A DNA stretch of 58,231 bases from CAZEAN01 sp964510225 (GCA_964510225.1 CAZEAN010000023.1:1-58231); one strand, 5' to 3'; counted from the stretch's first letter, positions 42,913-52,386 are shown. The notes: generated by a model not told the origin, from the letters alone. Numbers and translations: made by a program.

Positions 42913-43961
42913 GACCAAAACCCCGCAAGGCCCGAGCATCGCAGATGTTTTTGGAACCGACATGGGTCGACGAGGGGCTCGGTGAACACGTCATCGCTCT
43001 AGAATGGTCGCCGGACGGTGGCACGGTCGCTGCAGCCTCGGTGGTCGGGCCGATCGCGCTCATCGACGGCAGGACCGGCGATCGTCATCACATGCTAACC
43101 GGCCATGGCTTCGGCACGACCTCGCTTTCTTGGAGTCCGGATGGTTCGCGGCTCGCTAGTGCCGGTCAAGACGGCAAAGTCCGCCTCTGGGACGCCAAGT
43201 CAGGAGAACCCATCGCGGATCTCGACGGGGGGGCAGCCTGGGTCGAACAGGTCGCCTGGTGTCCCACCGAGCCGGTCCTGGCTTCGGCTGCGGGCCGAGC
43301 GCTTCGCTTGTGGGACTTCGATGGCAACCTAGTCCGATCCTACCCCGAGCATCCGAGCACAATTTCCGACATTCGCTGGCGGCCCCGATCCCGCCAGCTC
43401 GCCTCGGCTGCGTACGGCCAGTTAGCAATTTGGTCGCCGGATCAAGACGAGCCGCTCCAGCGATTCGAATGGAAGGGTTCGATGCTGGCGATCGCCTGGA
43501 GTCCGGACGGGCGCTACATCGCAACCGGCAACCAAGACTCGACTGTTCACTTCTGGGAGCTACGTACTGGTGAGGATCTACAGATGTGGGGCTACCCCAC
43601 CAAGGTCCGTGAACTGGCCTGGGACGGTACGAGTCGTTACCTTGCAACAGGGGGCGGGCCGCTAGCGTGCGTCTGGGATGTCTCAGGCAATGGACCTGCG
43701 GGGACAAAGCCTCACCAGCTCGGAATGACCGGCGCCCAAGTCACGACACTCACTTTCCGCCCCCCGTCGGAGCCGCTCCTGGCGGTCGGGTTCGCTGACG
43801 GCGCGGTTGGCCTCTGGCGGCTTGGTAAGACGGCCAAACGCATCGACGTCTTCGGACTCGACTCGGGGATCACGCAGCTTGCCTGGGACCCCGGCGGGCA
43901 GATACTGGCGATGGCCACTGATGCAGGTGTCGTCGTGGGTATCGCTGAACCATCGCGCTGA
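42900..43961 (+). CDS. WD40-repeat protein of the CobW operon
   Basis: Seven or so units with W-S-P-D-G and H- or W-D-ending blades: A-L-E-W-S-P-D-G, S-L-S-W-S-P-D-G, V-A-W-C-P-T-E, I-R-W-R-P-R, I-A-W-S-P-D-G, L-A-W-D-G and L-A-W-D-P-G. Each is a beta-propeller blade; together they make a closed disc for protein docking. No signal peptide is visible. ATG 42900 overlaps the CobW end by 13 bases. It probably scaffolds the GTPase to a client. Confidence 0.85.
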   Translation: MSGLRPKPRKARASQMFLEPTWVDEGLGEHVIALEWSPDGGTVAAASVVGPIALIDGRTGDRHHMLTGHGFGTTSLSWSPDGSRLASAGQDGKVRLWDAKSGEPIADLDGGAAWVEQVAWCPTEPVLASAAGRALRLWDFDGNLVRSYPEHPSTISDIRWRPRSRQLASAAYGQLAIWSPDQDEPLQRFEWKGSMLAIAWSPDGRYIATGNQDSTVHFWELRTGEDLQMWGYPTKVRELAWDGTSRYLATGGGPLACVWDVSGNGPAGTKPHQLGMTGAQVTTLTFRPPSEPLLAVGFADGAVGLWRLGKTAKRIDVFGLDSGITQLAWDPGGQILAMATDAGVVVGIAEPSR

Positions 43962-44568
43962 GCCTTACTACCCGACACCGCGTTGATGGCAGAAACAAGG
44001 TCGGCGATAAGACAATGGGATAGCCGGAAAACGCGTCCACCCGAAGCGGCAATACGGGTTTCTCATCCTACTCTGGATGGCAAAGTACGATATGCGCTTA
44101 GGCGACCCACTTTTGGGTTTACGCTTTCCACCTAACTCTCTTCCGCTATTTTTCACCCGTCGTCGAAGAAACCCAGTATTCTGGAGCTTCCTCGGAAGAG
44201 TAAACGATTGGCGCACGCAGTGGGAGCCGCCTACCGTCATCAAGCATGCAATTAGGGCATTTACGCGATCTTTCAATTACTCATTAATCAAAAGTTCCGG
44301 CCATTCCTGATCTCGCTTCAGGACTTCAATTCCAAATGCTGATTCTGTAACCTATTATTTCTGAGGCAGTTGCGAAAACCTCCTCGCAACATTCTAAGAC
44401 TAATGATGTTGTGGCTAAGTTAACGGCAACCTAATGAGATACTCCGCTTGACGTTTACTGGCGGATTGTAAGCAACCGAATGCCTACAATTAGTTTGCTA
44501 CTAGATCGTTGATGGGTTGAAGGCAAGGAAGATTCCGCGTTCTCAACAACCGTGGTGAGGTCACTTCA
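43962..44568. other. A/T-rich gap after the metal operon
   Basis: No credible gene. Frames exist on both strands at 43968-44310, but they lack protein-like composition. From about 44280 the sequence becomes strongly A/T-rich, and a promoter for the following SDR gene would lie here. No repeat or attachment site was seen. Confidence 0.5.
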
Positions 44569-46143
44569 ATGAAACCGGTATTAGTAACGGGAGCCACGGG
44601 TTACATCGGCGGTCGGCTTGTCCCAAGGCTGCTGGAACAAGGGTTTCCAGTCCGTTGCCTCACGCGTGATCCCCGGAAGCTGGACAATCGGGCTTGGGTT
44701 GATCAAGTTGAGGTCTTCCAAGGAGATGTTCTTGATGCCGGCTCTCTGTCGAGAGCGCTCGAAGGTTGCTCCGTGGCTTACTACTTAGTCCACTCGATGA
44801 TGGCCGGCGAAAAGATGTTCGTCGAGCGTGACCGAATTGCCGCGCGGAACTTTGCGACCGCAGCGGGTGAGGCTGATATCGAGCGAGTGATTTATCTCGG
44901 CGGTCTTGGACGTCGCGCCGACAATCTCTCGGAGCATCTCGCAAGTCGTCAAGAGGTGGGTGACTTACTCCGGGGTGGCCCGGTACCTGTCACTGAACTC
45001 CGGGCCGCGATGATCCTTGGTTCTGGGAGTGCTTCATTTGAGATGATGCGCACCCTTGTCCAACGACTCCCGATCATGCTGTGCCCGAAGTGGGTGTTGA
45101 CTCGGAATCAGCCGATCGCGCTCCGGGATGTCTTGGCCTACTTGATCGGCTGCCTCCGAGAACCGGCGACTGCTGGTGGAATCTTCGACATCGGTGGTCC
45201 CGATGTGTTGACGTACAAAGAAATGATGATCCGTTTTGGGAAGATCCTCGGTCGACGGCTTCGGATCGTGGTTGTCCCCGTTCTCACCCCGAGGCTCTCA
45301 GCGCACTGGATGAACTTGGTGACGCCGATCCCCCGATCGATCGCCTATCCATTGGTTGAAGGGCTCCGCTCTGAAGTGGTCTGTGAGAATAATCGCATCC
45401 AAGAGCTGGTTCCAATCGAGCGAACTTCCTTTGCCAAGGCTATTCAGCTCGCAATGGATAAGGTCCGAGCGAACGATATCTCGACCCGCTGGGCTGACGC
45501 CGCATTGCCGAGTCGTGCTGCCTTGCTCCGACGTCCTCGGTTTGATCCCGAATCCTTCCCACTCAGCGACACGAAACGATTTGAAGCCGACGCACCCGCA
45601 AGTGCGCTTTTTGCCCAAGTGCAGCGGATCGGTGGCGCTACGGGATATTACTATGGCGATTGGCTCTGGCAGATCCGTGGACTCATGGATCGCTTGGTCG
45701 GAGGCGTAGGTCTCCGTCGTGGTCGTCGCGATCCAGTAGAGATCTATATCGGCGACTCGCTCGATTTCTGGCGGGTGGAAGATTTTGTCTACGGACGCCG
45801 GCTCCTGCTTCACGCTGAAATGCGTGTTCCCGGCGACGCTTGGCTCGAGTTCCAGGTCGAGCCGCTCGGAGACGACCGCTCGGTCCTCTTCCAAAAAGCG
45901 TACTTCAAGCCAATGCCCTTTTGGGGAACACTCTATTGGTACGCGGTGTTACCGACCCATCACTTCGTCTTTAACGGGATGGCTAACGGGATCATCCGCG
46001 CAGCCGAAGCCTCGTGCGAACAGGGGGAACCAGAGTGCACTGTTGCTGCAGGAGAGGGTCGGCCACTCAATCCAACATCCGTCAAATCGGGACTGCCGAT
46101 GCCGATTCCAGCAGATCCGCACAGCGGTCACGATCATTTCTAG
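44569..46143 (+). CDS. NAD(P)-binding SDR protein with a DUF2867-like domain
   Basis: The N-terminal Rossmann part begins V-L-V-T-G-A-T-G-Y-I-G-G-R and has the Y-L-V-H-S-M region near residue 70. Residues about 330-490 form a SRPBCC-like DUF2867 module: Y-Y-Y-G-D-W-L-W, L-L-H-A-E-M-R-V-P, A-W-L-E-F-Q-V. Such fused proteins are widespread in bacteria and probably reduce or bind a lipophilic substrate. The length of 524 residues is normal. ATG 44569 has GAGG 8 bases upstream. Confidence 0.9.
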   Translation: MKPVLVTGATGYIGGRLVPRLLEQGFPVRCLTRDPRKLDNRAWVDQVEVFQGDVLDAGSLSRALEGCSVAYYLVHSMMAGEKMFVERDRIAARNFATAAGEADIERVIYLGGLGRRADNLSEHLASRQEVGDLLRGGPVPVTELRAAMILGSGSASFEMMRTLVQRLPIMLCPKWVLTRNQPIALRDVLAYLIGCLREPATAGGIFDIGGPDVLTYKEMMIRFGKILGRRLRIVVVPVLTPRLSAHWMNLVTPIPRSIAYPLVEGLRSEVVCENNRIQELVPIERTSFAKAIQLAMDKVRANDISTRWADAALPSRAALLRRPRFDPESFPLSDTKRFEADAPASALFAQVQRIGGATGYYYGDWLWQIRGLMDRLVGGVGLRRGRRDPVEIYIGDSLDFWRVEDFVYGRRLLLHAEMRVPGDAWLEFQVEPLGDDRSVLFQKAYFKPMPFWGTLYWYAVLPTHHFVFNGMANGIIRAAEASCEQGEPECTVAAGEGRPLNPTSVKSGLPMPIPADPHSGHDHF

Positions 46144-46234
46144 ACTCCCTCAGGGCGGATGGCGGCTGAGACGCTAGGCTCTTGCTACAATCGTCGCGAT
46201 TGAACCACCCCTCAAATCCGAGGTAATCTCCACG

Positions 46235-47149
46235 ATGACAGCACCAGTCTCGCGTCGACAGTTCGTTGGAACCATCGCGACCGGCATTGCCGGGGCATCA
46301 GTACTCGGCTCAAGTGCAAGTCCGACAATTGCAGCGATCGACCCCATCAAGCGCACTCGTCCGAGTCACTTCAAGCTCAGCATCGCTGCTTATTCATATC
46401 GGAAGTATCTTGCCGGCGATTCAAAGTCGATGGAGATGTTCGACTTCGTTGATCTCGCGGCAGACCTCGGCCTCGATGCCGTCGAACCGACCTCATACTA
46501 CTTCCCCAGCGATGTCGATGCTTCCTATCTGAATCGACTAAAGCGTCATGCATTCCTGCTTGGGCTTGATATCTCGGGAACGGCGATCGGGAACGACTTC
46601 TGCCTCCCCGAAGGCTCCGAGCGTGCGACGCAAATTAAGCTCGCAAAAACTTGGATCGAGCGCGCCGCGATTCTAGACGCCCCAGTGATTCGCTTCTTCG
46701 CCGGTCGAGTTCCCAACGGAGATACCGAAAAAGCTGCTGTCGCTCGTGCCATCGAAGGGTTTAACGAGGTATTGCCCTTTGCGGAAGAGAAGGGGGTCAT
46801 TCTGGCACTCGAAAACCATGGCGGTATTACAGCGACGGCCGACCAGATGTTGAAGCTGGTTCAAGGGATTGATCACCCCAACTTTGGGGTCAACCTAGAC
46901 TCGGGGAACTTCCGGACCGCCGATCCGTATGGTGATCTCGCTCGACTCGCTCCCTATGCCGTCAATGTCCAAATCAAGACTGAAATGACGTTGAACGGTC
47001 GGAAGCAAGAAGCTGACCTCGCGAAGCTTGTCCAGATCCTCCGCGACGTCAAATATTCCGGTTACATTGTCTTGGAATACGAAGCCGCCGAAGAACCGTT
47101 GAACGCCATCCCTGGCTATGTAGCAAAGCTCCGCGATCTGATCAGCTAG
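46235..47149 (+). CDS. Tat-exported sugar phosphate isomerase/epimerase-like protein (TIM barrel)
   Basis: The leader S-R-R-Q-F-V-G-T-I-A has a twin Arg followed by a hydrophobic run, cleaved after A-S-P-T-I-A-A. The mature part is a xylose-isomerase-like TIM barrel with L-S-I-A-A-Y-S-Y-R, L-G-L-D-A-V-E-P, L-A-L-E-N-H-G-G, G-V-N-L-D-S-G-N-F, and E-Y-E-A-A-E-E-P near the end. Metal ligands Glu, Asp and His fall at the usual strand ends. The length of 304 residues fits the family. It may act on sugars freed from sulfated polysaccharide. Confidence 0.9.
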   Translation: MTAPVSRRQFVGTIATGIAGASVLGSSASPTIAAIDPIKRTRPSHFKLSIAAYSYRKYLAGDSKSMEMFDFVDLAADLGLDAVEPTSYYFPSDVDASYLNRLKRHAFLLGLDISGTAIGNDFCLPEGSERATQIKLAKTWIERAAILDAPVIRFFAGRVPNGDTEKAAVARAIEGFNEVLPFAEEKGVILALENHGGITATADQMLKLVQGIDHPNFGVNLDSGNFRTADPYGDLARLAPYAVNVQIKTEMTLNGRKQEADLAKLVQILRDVKYSGYIVLEYEAAEEPLNAIPGYVAKLRDLIS

Positions 47150-47597
47150 GGTCTGCACAAGATACTGGGTCGGACGACCCGAGCGGGCCGTCCGACCTCG
47201 TGCTCCTTTCGAGTTGCTCGTGTTGTGTTCCCGTTGTCCCAAACGAACAACTCACCCAGCGCGTTAGGGTGGGGTGTGCGTCTAGCGATTAACGTGGTCG
47301 GTTTAACGGACACCAACAAGTTGCTCCACGAAAAATCCGTAGCCGAAGTTTGGATGTTTCTGATGGGTGATGATCGACCTCCTGATGCGCTCAACCTATT
47401 CTTCGACTGCGCGGAGGTTGTTATCGATGACCTCCACAACAGTGTTGCTTTCTTGGGGCGGGACCAGCTTGGCAAGGGTCCCGCATTGAGATGAAGCGGC
47501 TTGGACTCGAACTGATTGGAAATCTCTTCCCCATGCAATAGTTTGACGGAAGTCACACCAACGATTGACGCATCTTCATTTCACGATCTATTTTATG
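47150..47597. other. Intergenic, no gene recognised
   Basis: Two overlapping frames on opposite strands exist at about 47225-47556, but neither has a ribosome site and a recognisable family. One plus-strand frame has a protein-like segment L-F-F-D-C-A-E-V-V-I-D-D-L-H, which may be a decayed gene. Confidence 0.4.
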
Positions 47598-49088
47598 TCA
47601 AAAGTTTGGATTCGGAACATAAGCGGGCTCGCCTTTCAACATGTCTTGCACGTGCTGCATTCTTCGGATGAGATTCTCCACATAGTTATGTTTGAGCTCG
47701 CCCAGCCCGGCATGACTATGCAACGCGGATTGGACCTCGCGGATCGACCTAATTTCTTCATCGAAGAACTCCTCTGACTGGAGTTGATACAGCGCTCTGA
47801 AATACCAATCGGTGAGAAACTTCACGTTGGCTTCAGCTCGTGCTGCTTGGAAGTCGCGTTGCTCCTCTCTGTAGAGTTCCTTGATTTCGTCGAGACACTG
47901 GCGGCCCAGACCGATGATTGCCTCGTGTCGCCTTGAGGCTCTTCCGTTGCGATCATGGTCGCTAATGATCTTGTTGAGGAGCAGGACAATTGTTGCTAGG
48001 ACAGTCCTAAGTTCGACGCGCCGGGTGGCCCGACTGTGGAATGGAACGGTCGTCTTCGTATGGTAGGTATGAAGCAGGTAGTCAACCTCTTGAAGATCCC
48101 AGTATCGGCGTTTCATGGTGAGGTTCGATTCCTGCTTCCACTGTTTCACACTCCAAATCGTCCCACCGTTCGCGTTTGAGGGATCGGAACGGATACGTGC
48201 TTTCGAATTGAGAAATTCCTGGTTCTTCCTTCGGATCATCTCTCCGAGCTTGACGGCCCAATTGTACACTGCTTCTGGAGTCCAGACCCGAGATACAGGA
48301 CACTTGACAAAGCCGGTCCCTCCACCAGCAACCAGCGCGTTGCCGCAGATCGTTGAGCAATTACGGGAAAGCAAATTGTATGTCTTCTTCTGATCACTGT
48401 ACTGTCGCCACCAGAGCATCATGGCGATATCGTTCAGGCCGATCAGGACATTGTCGTCGCATGTTGTCGGAATCTCGGCGGTCGCATCGGGAGGCCGAAC
48501 TCTCGTTTGCAACAGATCGTTGTAGGCAGTGACTCCGGCCTGGTTCTTATATGCCTCGAGTGCACTCAATACCCACTGACTACGCTCCACGCTGCCATTC
48601 GAGTTCTTTTGTTTCTCTTGTTCCTCGAGCAGCCCGAGCGTCGGATAGCGCCCCTTCAGAATCGCGAGTCGTTGGCGTTGTTCAGTCGTTAGGGCGTGGG
48701 GAGGCCCGATATAGTCGGGAATATGCTCCCGACCTTGAAGGTCTTCTAATTCATTCCGGTTGCGATGATTAGTGTAGATGTTCCGCATCTCGCGGATCGC
48801 GCTGTATTGGAACATGTCTCTATTAGACCGAGGAACGTGACCTGCGGACCGGCCCGAAGACTCGGGTCCTCTACCGTAAGACATGATCCCACCGCATACA
48901 TTACCGCTCTTTCCGGCTCCATCGGGTTGCTCCGGAAACCAGGTCATCGTCGCGAACTGTTGCTTAACGCCTTCATTCGTTGGGCTCTTGTACGAAAGCA
49001 CGAGGGACGCATGCCCTGCATTGTTGATCTTGCTCGAGAACCCCCCACGATTACCGTGCGAACGCCAGATCAGTATCGTTGCAGCCAT
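47598..49088 (-). CDS. Probable permuted papain-fold (NlpC/P60 or LRAT-like) hydrolase, effector-like
   Basis: ATG 49088 is selected: GGGAGG lies 10 bases and GAGG 3 bases upstream. Residues 1-60 open A-T-I-L-I-W-R-S, then G-H-A-S-L-V-L and T-M-T-W-F-P. This is the His-first strand pattern of circularly permuted papain-like enzymes. Residues about 240-265 have the matching N-C-S-T-I-C-G-N-A-L, where the Cys after Asn would be the nucleophile. This His...Asn-Cys order is known from LRAT and related bacterial amidases, including toxins secreted between cells. The C-terminal 200 residues are charged and helical, with no membrane segment. No signal peptide is found. An IS66 relic lies directly upstream, hinting at transfer. 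Alternatives are an acyltransferase or a housekeeping peptidase. Confidence 0.65.
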   Translation of the reverse strand: MAATILIWRSHGNRGGFSSKINNAGHASLVLSYKSPTNEGVKQQFATMTWFPEQPDGAGKSGNVCGGIMSYGRGPESSGRSAGHVPRSNRDMFQYSAIREMRNIYTNHRNRNELEDLQGREHIPDYIGPPHALTTEQRQRLAILKGRYPTLGLLEEQEKQKNSNGSVERSQWVLSALEAYKNQAGVTAYNDLLQTRVRPPDATAEIPTTCDDNVLIGLNDIAMMLWWRQYSDQKKTYNLLSRNCSTICGNALVAGGGTGFVKCPVSRVWTPEAVYNWAVKLGEMIRRKNQEFLNSKARIRSDPSNANGGTIWSVKQWKQESNLTMKRRYWDLQEVDYLLHTYHTKTTVPFHSRATRRVELRTVLATIVLLLNKIISDHDRNGRASRRHEAIIGLGRQCLDEIKELYREEQRDFQAARAEANVKFLTDWYFRALYQLQSEEFFDEEIRSIREVQSALHSHAGLGELKHNYVENLIRRMQHVQDMLKGEPAYVPNPNF

Positions 49089-49351
49089 CGCCTCATTCCC
49101 TCCCACATGTTTTTGGCTCGCGGAGATCGGAGGTGACCGTCTCGCGAAGGACTCTCGAACCGTCTTGCGAAGGAAGCTCGAATCGTGAAGCGTGTCCAAA
49201 ACGGCAAGATCGGAGCGATCTTGCAGGGGGCTCACTTCGGCTCAGATGGTAATGATCGGAATCGACCAAACACATGACCTATCATTGCGGATCAGGACGC
49301 GACCTTCCGTAGAGCCCGGAGATGAGCTGCCAACGAGGCGTCCTGCAGGAG

Positions 49352-49588
49352 TTACGAGAGCAAACCGGTTGGGTGACTCGGCAATCGTTCGAGCACATCC
49401 TTCAAGTAGGCGGAAGGGACCCCACCGATCCGTTTGCAGCTGCACACGAAGCTGTAGAGGATCGCCGCCGTGCGGCCACCGCGATCGCTACCGACGAACA
49501 TCTAGTTCTTCCGATTATGCGGAGATCCGCATAATCGGAAGAACTGCTCTTTGTGGGGATCGCGAGGCTTGCCTTTCGCTCTGGCCAT
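49352..49588 (-). mobile_element. IS66-family relic: 5' end of an accessory gene joined to the 3' end of the transposase gene
   Basis: On the minus strand 49588-49502 begins M-A-R-A-K-G-K-P-R-D-P-H-K-E-Q-F-F-R, like the start of the IS66 accessory TnpA. From 49501 it continues M-F-V-G-S-D-R-G-G-R-T-A-A-I-L-Y-S-F and then C-K-R-I-G-G-V-P-S-A-Y-L-K-D-V-L, which is the C-terminal signature of the IS66 transposase TnpC. A stop codon (TAG) replaces the Trp usually found in R-K-N-W before F-V-G-S-D. The second frame stops at 49352. Everything between the two gene ends, including the DDE catalytic core, is gone. Confidence 0.8.
49504..49545. repeat. 42-base hairpin: 20-base perfect inverted repeat with a 2-base spacer
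   Basis: Arms 49504-49523 and 49526-49545 are exact reverse complements around GA. It lies at the point where the IS66 accessory-gene start meets the transposase end. Such a long, nearly uninterrupted palindrome is unstable in DNA copying and probably marks the deletion joint. Confidence 0.92.
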
Positions 49589-49684
49589 GGTAGTTGCTCC
49601 GGAAGAGTGACTCATCATCCACCGATGCTACCAAGCCCCGCAAGATATCTTTTGCTTGACGGTTACAGGAAATGGGAGATTGGT

Positions 49685-50497
49685 TCAGTCGGTTTGACGG
49701 AGCCGAGTGCGGAGTTCAAGTGGGAAATCCGTGAGGATCGCATCAATCCCGCGTCCGGCCGCGCGTTGCCAGTTTCTCGGCATATTACCACTGACCGTCG
49801 GTCCGACAATGATGACTCGCTTTGACGCCTGATGGACTGCGTCGACCTGCTCTTGGGTCGGAAGGTAGCGGACGTAGACCCAGTCCCCGTGTACTGCCTT
49901 GAGGGCTTCGTCGAATTCTGCATCGTCATTGGCAACGGCAGCGGTTTGGGCCTGGCTCGAAGCATGATGGATCGCTTGCCGCTCGTTCGGATCCATGATT
50001 GTCCGACCAATGAAAAGGAGATGGTCCAAGACGTCGTGCTGCTCTGCGAGGCGGACCACCTCAGGTCCAACGCCGGCGGCTTTGAGATCGACGGCGATCA
50101 GGACATCATGCTCACGATACTCAGCCACTAATTCGAGAACAGAATCCACGGTCGGTACTATCTCGCCCGCGAACCTGGGATCGAACCAACTCCCCGCGTC
50201 TAATTCTTGAATCTCGTCGAGTCTGAGTTCAGAGAGCTTCCCGGTACCGTTTGTGGTGCGGTCGACTTCAGCGTCATGTATGCAGACCAGTTGGCCGTCC
50301 TTGGTTCGTTCCACATCAAACTCGAATCCGAGGCGCAATTCGAGGCAGGCCCGGAAATTCGACAGCGTGTTCTCGGGAGCGTGGCGAATGAGACCTCGAT
50401 GAGCGACGGTCAACGGAGGAGTAATACCTCCCTCAACGGTCGAGGCCTCGATAAGAACAAACAGTACCATCCACGAAGTTCTGAGAAGCGCGATCAT
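49685..50497 (-). CDS. Glycerophosphodiester phosphodiesterase, exported
   Basis: Hydrolyses glycerophosphodiesters to glycerol-3-phosphate and an alcohol. A signal peptide lies at residues 1-20. The first His is in A-H-R-G, followed by A-P-E-N-T-L, F-E-F-D-V-E-R-T-K-D-G and C-I-H-D-A-E-V-D-R-T-T-N-G: the Glu/Asp/His metal and acid-base set of GDPD. A later V-A-V-D-L-K strand adds the conserved Lys. About 270 residues is normal. ATG 50497 follows GGAGG by 12 bases; a GTG 21 bases further upstream is an alternative. Confidence 0.92.
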   Translation of the reverse strand: MIALLRTSWMVLFVLIEASTVEGGITPPLTVAHRGLIRHAPENTLSNFRACLELRLGFEFDVERTKDGQLVCIHDAEVDRTTNGTGKLSELRLDEIQELDAGSWFDPRFAGEIVPTVDSVLELVAEYREHDVLIAVDLKAAGVGPEVVRLAEQHDVLDHLLFIGRTIMDPNERQAIHHASSQAQTAAVANDDAEFDEALKAVHGDWVYVRYLPTQEQVDAVHQASKRVIIVGPTVSGNMPRNWQRAAGRGIDAILTDFPLELRTRLRQTD

Positions 50498-50715
50498 GAT
50501 CGTTGGCGTCCTCCACACTGGAACTGTTGATGAACGACTACGCGACGTCGGGCAGTCTATGGTCCACTTTGGCGGGCGTCCAGGGCCTGGCCACCAGGAT
50601 TGCTTACTCGGAGGGCAACCTTGGTGCGAACATCAGGGTGGAGCAAGAATTTGGCGGGGAAGGAAGAGAGCGCTGCACTCGGAATGGGGGGTGCCCTCAT
50701 CCTTCCTCTTGAGAC

Positions 50716-52230
50716 TCAGTCCGGATCTGGAGGGATGCCGCCAGTTTCGGGGAATGCCTTGGATGGTGAGGCCCGACCGGCTGCCCAGGCCCGCAGGCCA
50801 GCGAGTCGACGCTCGCCGATCAGGTAATAGAGATCGTCGAGTGTCGCAAAGTGTGCTTGGTAGAGACGATCGCGGGTGGTCTGCCAGCCTTCTTCTGGAT
50901 CTAGAAGCCCGAGCTGCGTCATCTCTTCCAAGTAAAGTTCTGCGATCAGTTGGTGTCCGTAGATCGATGGGTGGACATGATCGATCAAAGCGCCGTCGTT
51001 GACAATCCCCTGGTCGCTCCTCTCGGTAAAGAACCCGTCGATGTCCACCAATGGAACCGCCATTCGGTCCGCGATCGTCTTAAGTTTGGCCCGCATCGGC
51101 TCCAGAATCCGGAGCGGGCAAATGTCCTCTTCTTTGGCACGAATCAGCGCTGCACGTCCCTTCTCCGCGTCGCCGAGCTGGAGGTAATACTGGCCGATCG
51201 TGTAGTGAAGGCCAGCGTGCCGATCGTCGATCTGAAGTGCCTCTTCGAGGAGTCGGATTGCTCTGCGAAGGTCGTTGCCCGCCTGTCGACTCGCTTCATC
51301 TCGAAGTGCATCGAACCGTCGGCGTTCCTCGACGCCTAGGCCGTTCCGATGCTCAGTCTTGAAGGGTGGAGTCTCTAGATTGGCGACAGGGTTGGCGAGC
51401 AGGATCGGCACGTCCGCTTCTCGTGCCATTTTGACCATCCGCTCGACATTGAACGCGAAATGGTCGATGACGGTTGCGGTCCAGCCGAGATCACGGTGGT
51501 AGTCCTCGATCCCTCCCCAGGTGTCGAGTCGAGCGTCGGCTTCCATCCCAAGCTGGTCGCGCTCAGCCTCAGAAGTCGACCCTCCGACCGCCGAGACGGT
51601 ATCCACAATGACACGACAGGTCCGGAGACGGGCGATCGGTGCGAGCGAGCGACGCAAGAAACCAGGAATTCGCTTGATGTGCTGATAGCTCCGGTCCTCG
51701 AGGAACTCGTTGTGGCCAGTGTAGAGGATGATCAGGTCGGGCTCGTAATTGTCGAGGATCTCGTCGAGGATCGGCGCCAGGCGATAACTCGCATAAGATA
51801 CGCCACCACAGTTGACGACTGCCCAAGACCGGTCGGGGGCAGCGGCCTCGAGATTGAGTTCCAACCAGGTTGTGAAGGAGGTCTCCACCTGGAACGGTCG
51901 GCCCTGGACAGTTGAACCCCCGAGGCAGAAGATCCGGAACTCGTCGGGCGCCTTCTGCGCACCGAACGACTCAGGTCGGAAGAACTTGTACTGTGCTGCA
52001 GGAATCGCGTAGCGAGTCCCCGACTTGTCTAACTTAAAAAGAGGTCGAGTTGCACTAAAACCTACGAATGGATCGACGTCTGTTTCGACTCCTCCGAGGC
52101 CGAACACCCAGAGAATGAGTTCACAGAGCAGGAACGGCGAGACTCCGAGCAACACAGCGAGGGCCCGGAACAAGAGACCACGACGGCTCCAGAACGGGTT
52201 CCGGACCCGATGCCGTAAGCGATTCAACAC
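50716..52230 (-). CDS. SGNH/GDSL-family hydrolase with TPR repeat and N-terminal membrane anchor
   Basis: A membrane segment lies at residues 17-42 (F-R-A-L-A-V-L-L-G-V-S-P-F-L-L). The hydrolase blocks are F-C-L-G-G-S-T-V-Q-G (Ser nucleophile), the Gly block in V-V-N-C-G-G-V-S, Y-T-G-H-N-E-F-L (Asn block), and D-H-V-H-P-S (Asp-His pair). A TPR-like stretch (A-G-L-H-Y-T-I-G-Q-Y-Y-L-Q-L-G-D-A-E-K-G) lies between. It is a surface-anchored esterase, perhaps acting on acetylated glycan. Confidence 0.88.
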   Translation of the reverse strand: MLNRLRHRVRNPFWSRRGLLFRALAVLLGVSPFLLCELILWVFGLGGVETDVDPFVGFSATRPLFKLDKSGTRYAIPAAQYKFFRPESFGAQKAPDEFRIFCLGGSTVQGRPFQVETSFTTWLELNLEAAAPDRSWAVVNCGGVSYASYRLAPILDEILDNYEPDLIILYTGHNEFLEDRSYQHIKRIPGFLRRSLAPIARLRTCRVIVDTVSAVGGSTSEAERDQLGMEADARLDTWGGIEDYHRDLGWTATVIDHFAFNVERMVKMAREADVPILLANPVANLETPPFKTEHRNGLGVEERRRFDALRDEASRQAGNDLRRAIRLLEEALQIDDRHAGLHYTIGQYYLQLGDAEKGRAALIRAKEEDICPLRILEPMRAKLKTIADRMAVPLVDIDGFFTERSDQGIVNDGALIDHVHPSIYGHQLIAELYLEEMTQLGLLDPEEGWQTTRDRLYQAHFATLDDLYYLIGERRLAGLRAWAAGRASPSKAFPETGGIPPDPD

Positions 52231-52386
52231 TGGTTTTGGTTGGTTAGAGCAGGCGGGAGTGGAAAATTCAAGGAATCTTCATCATCGGTCAACGACACAA
52301 ATTGTGCAATGACTCCGACGTCTGAATCCTTTACGGTCGTCGACGTCCTCGACCGTTGATCGCAAGATCACACGTTGCCACTTCTT

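Noticed and set aside
48110..48135. Sequence like a tRNA T-arm (GGTTCGATTCC)
   Set aside because: No acceptor stem or other arms around it, and it lies inside a coding gene.
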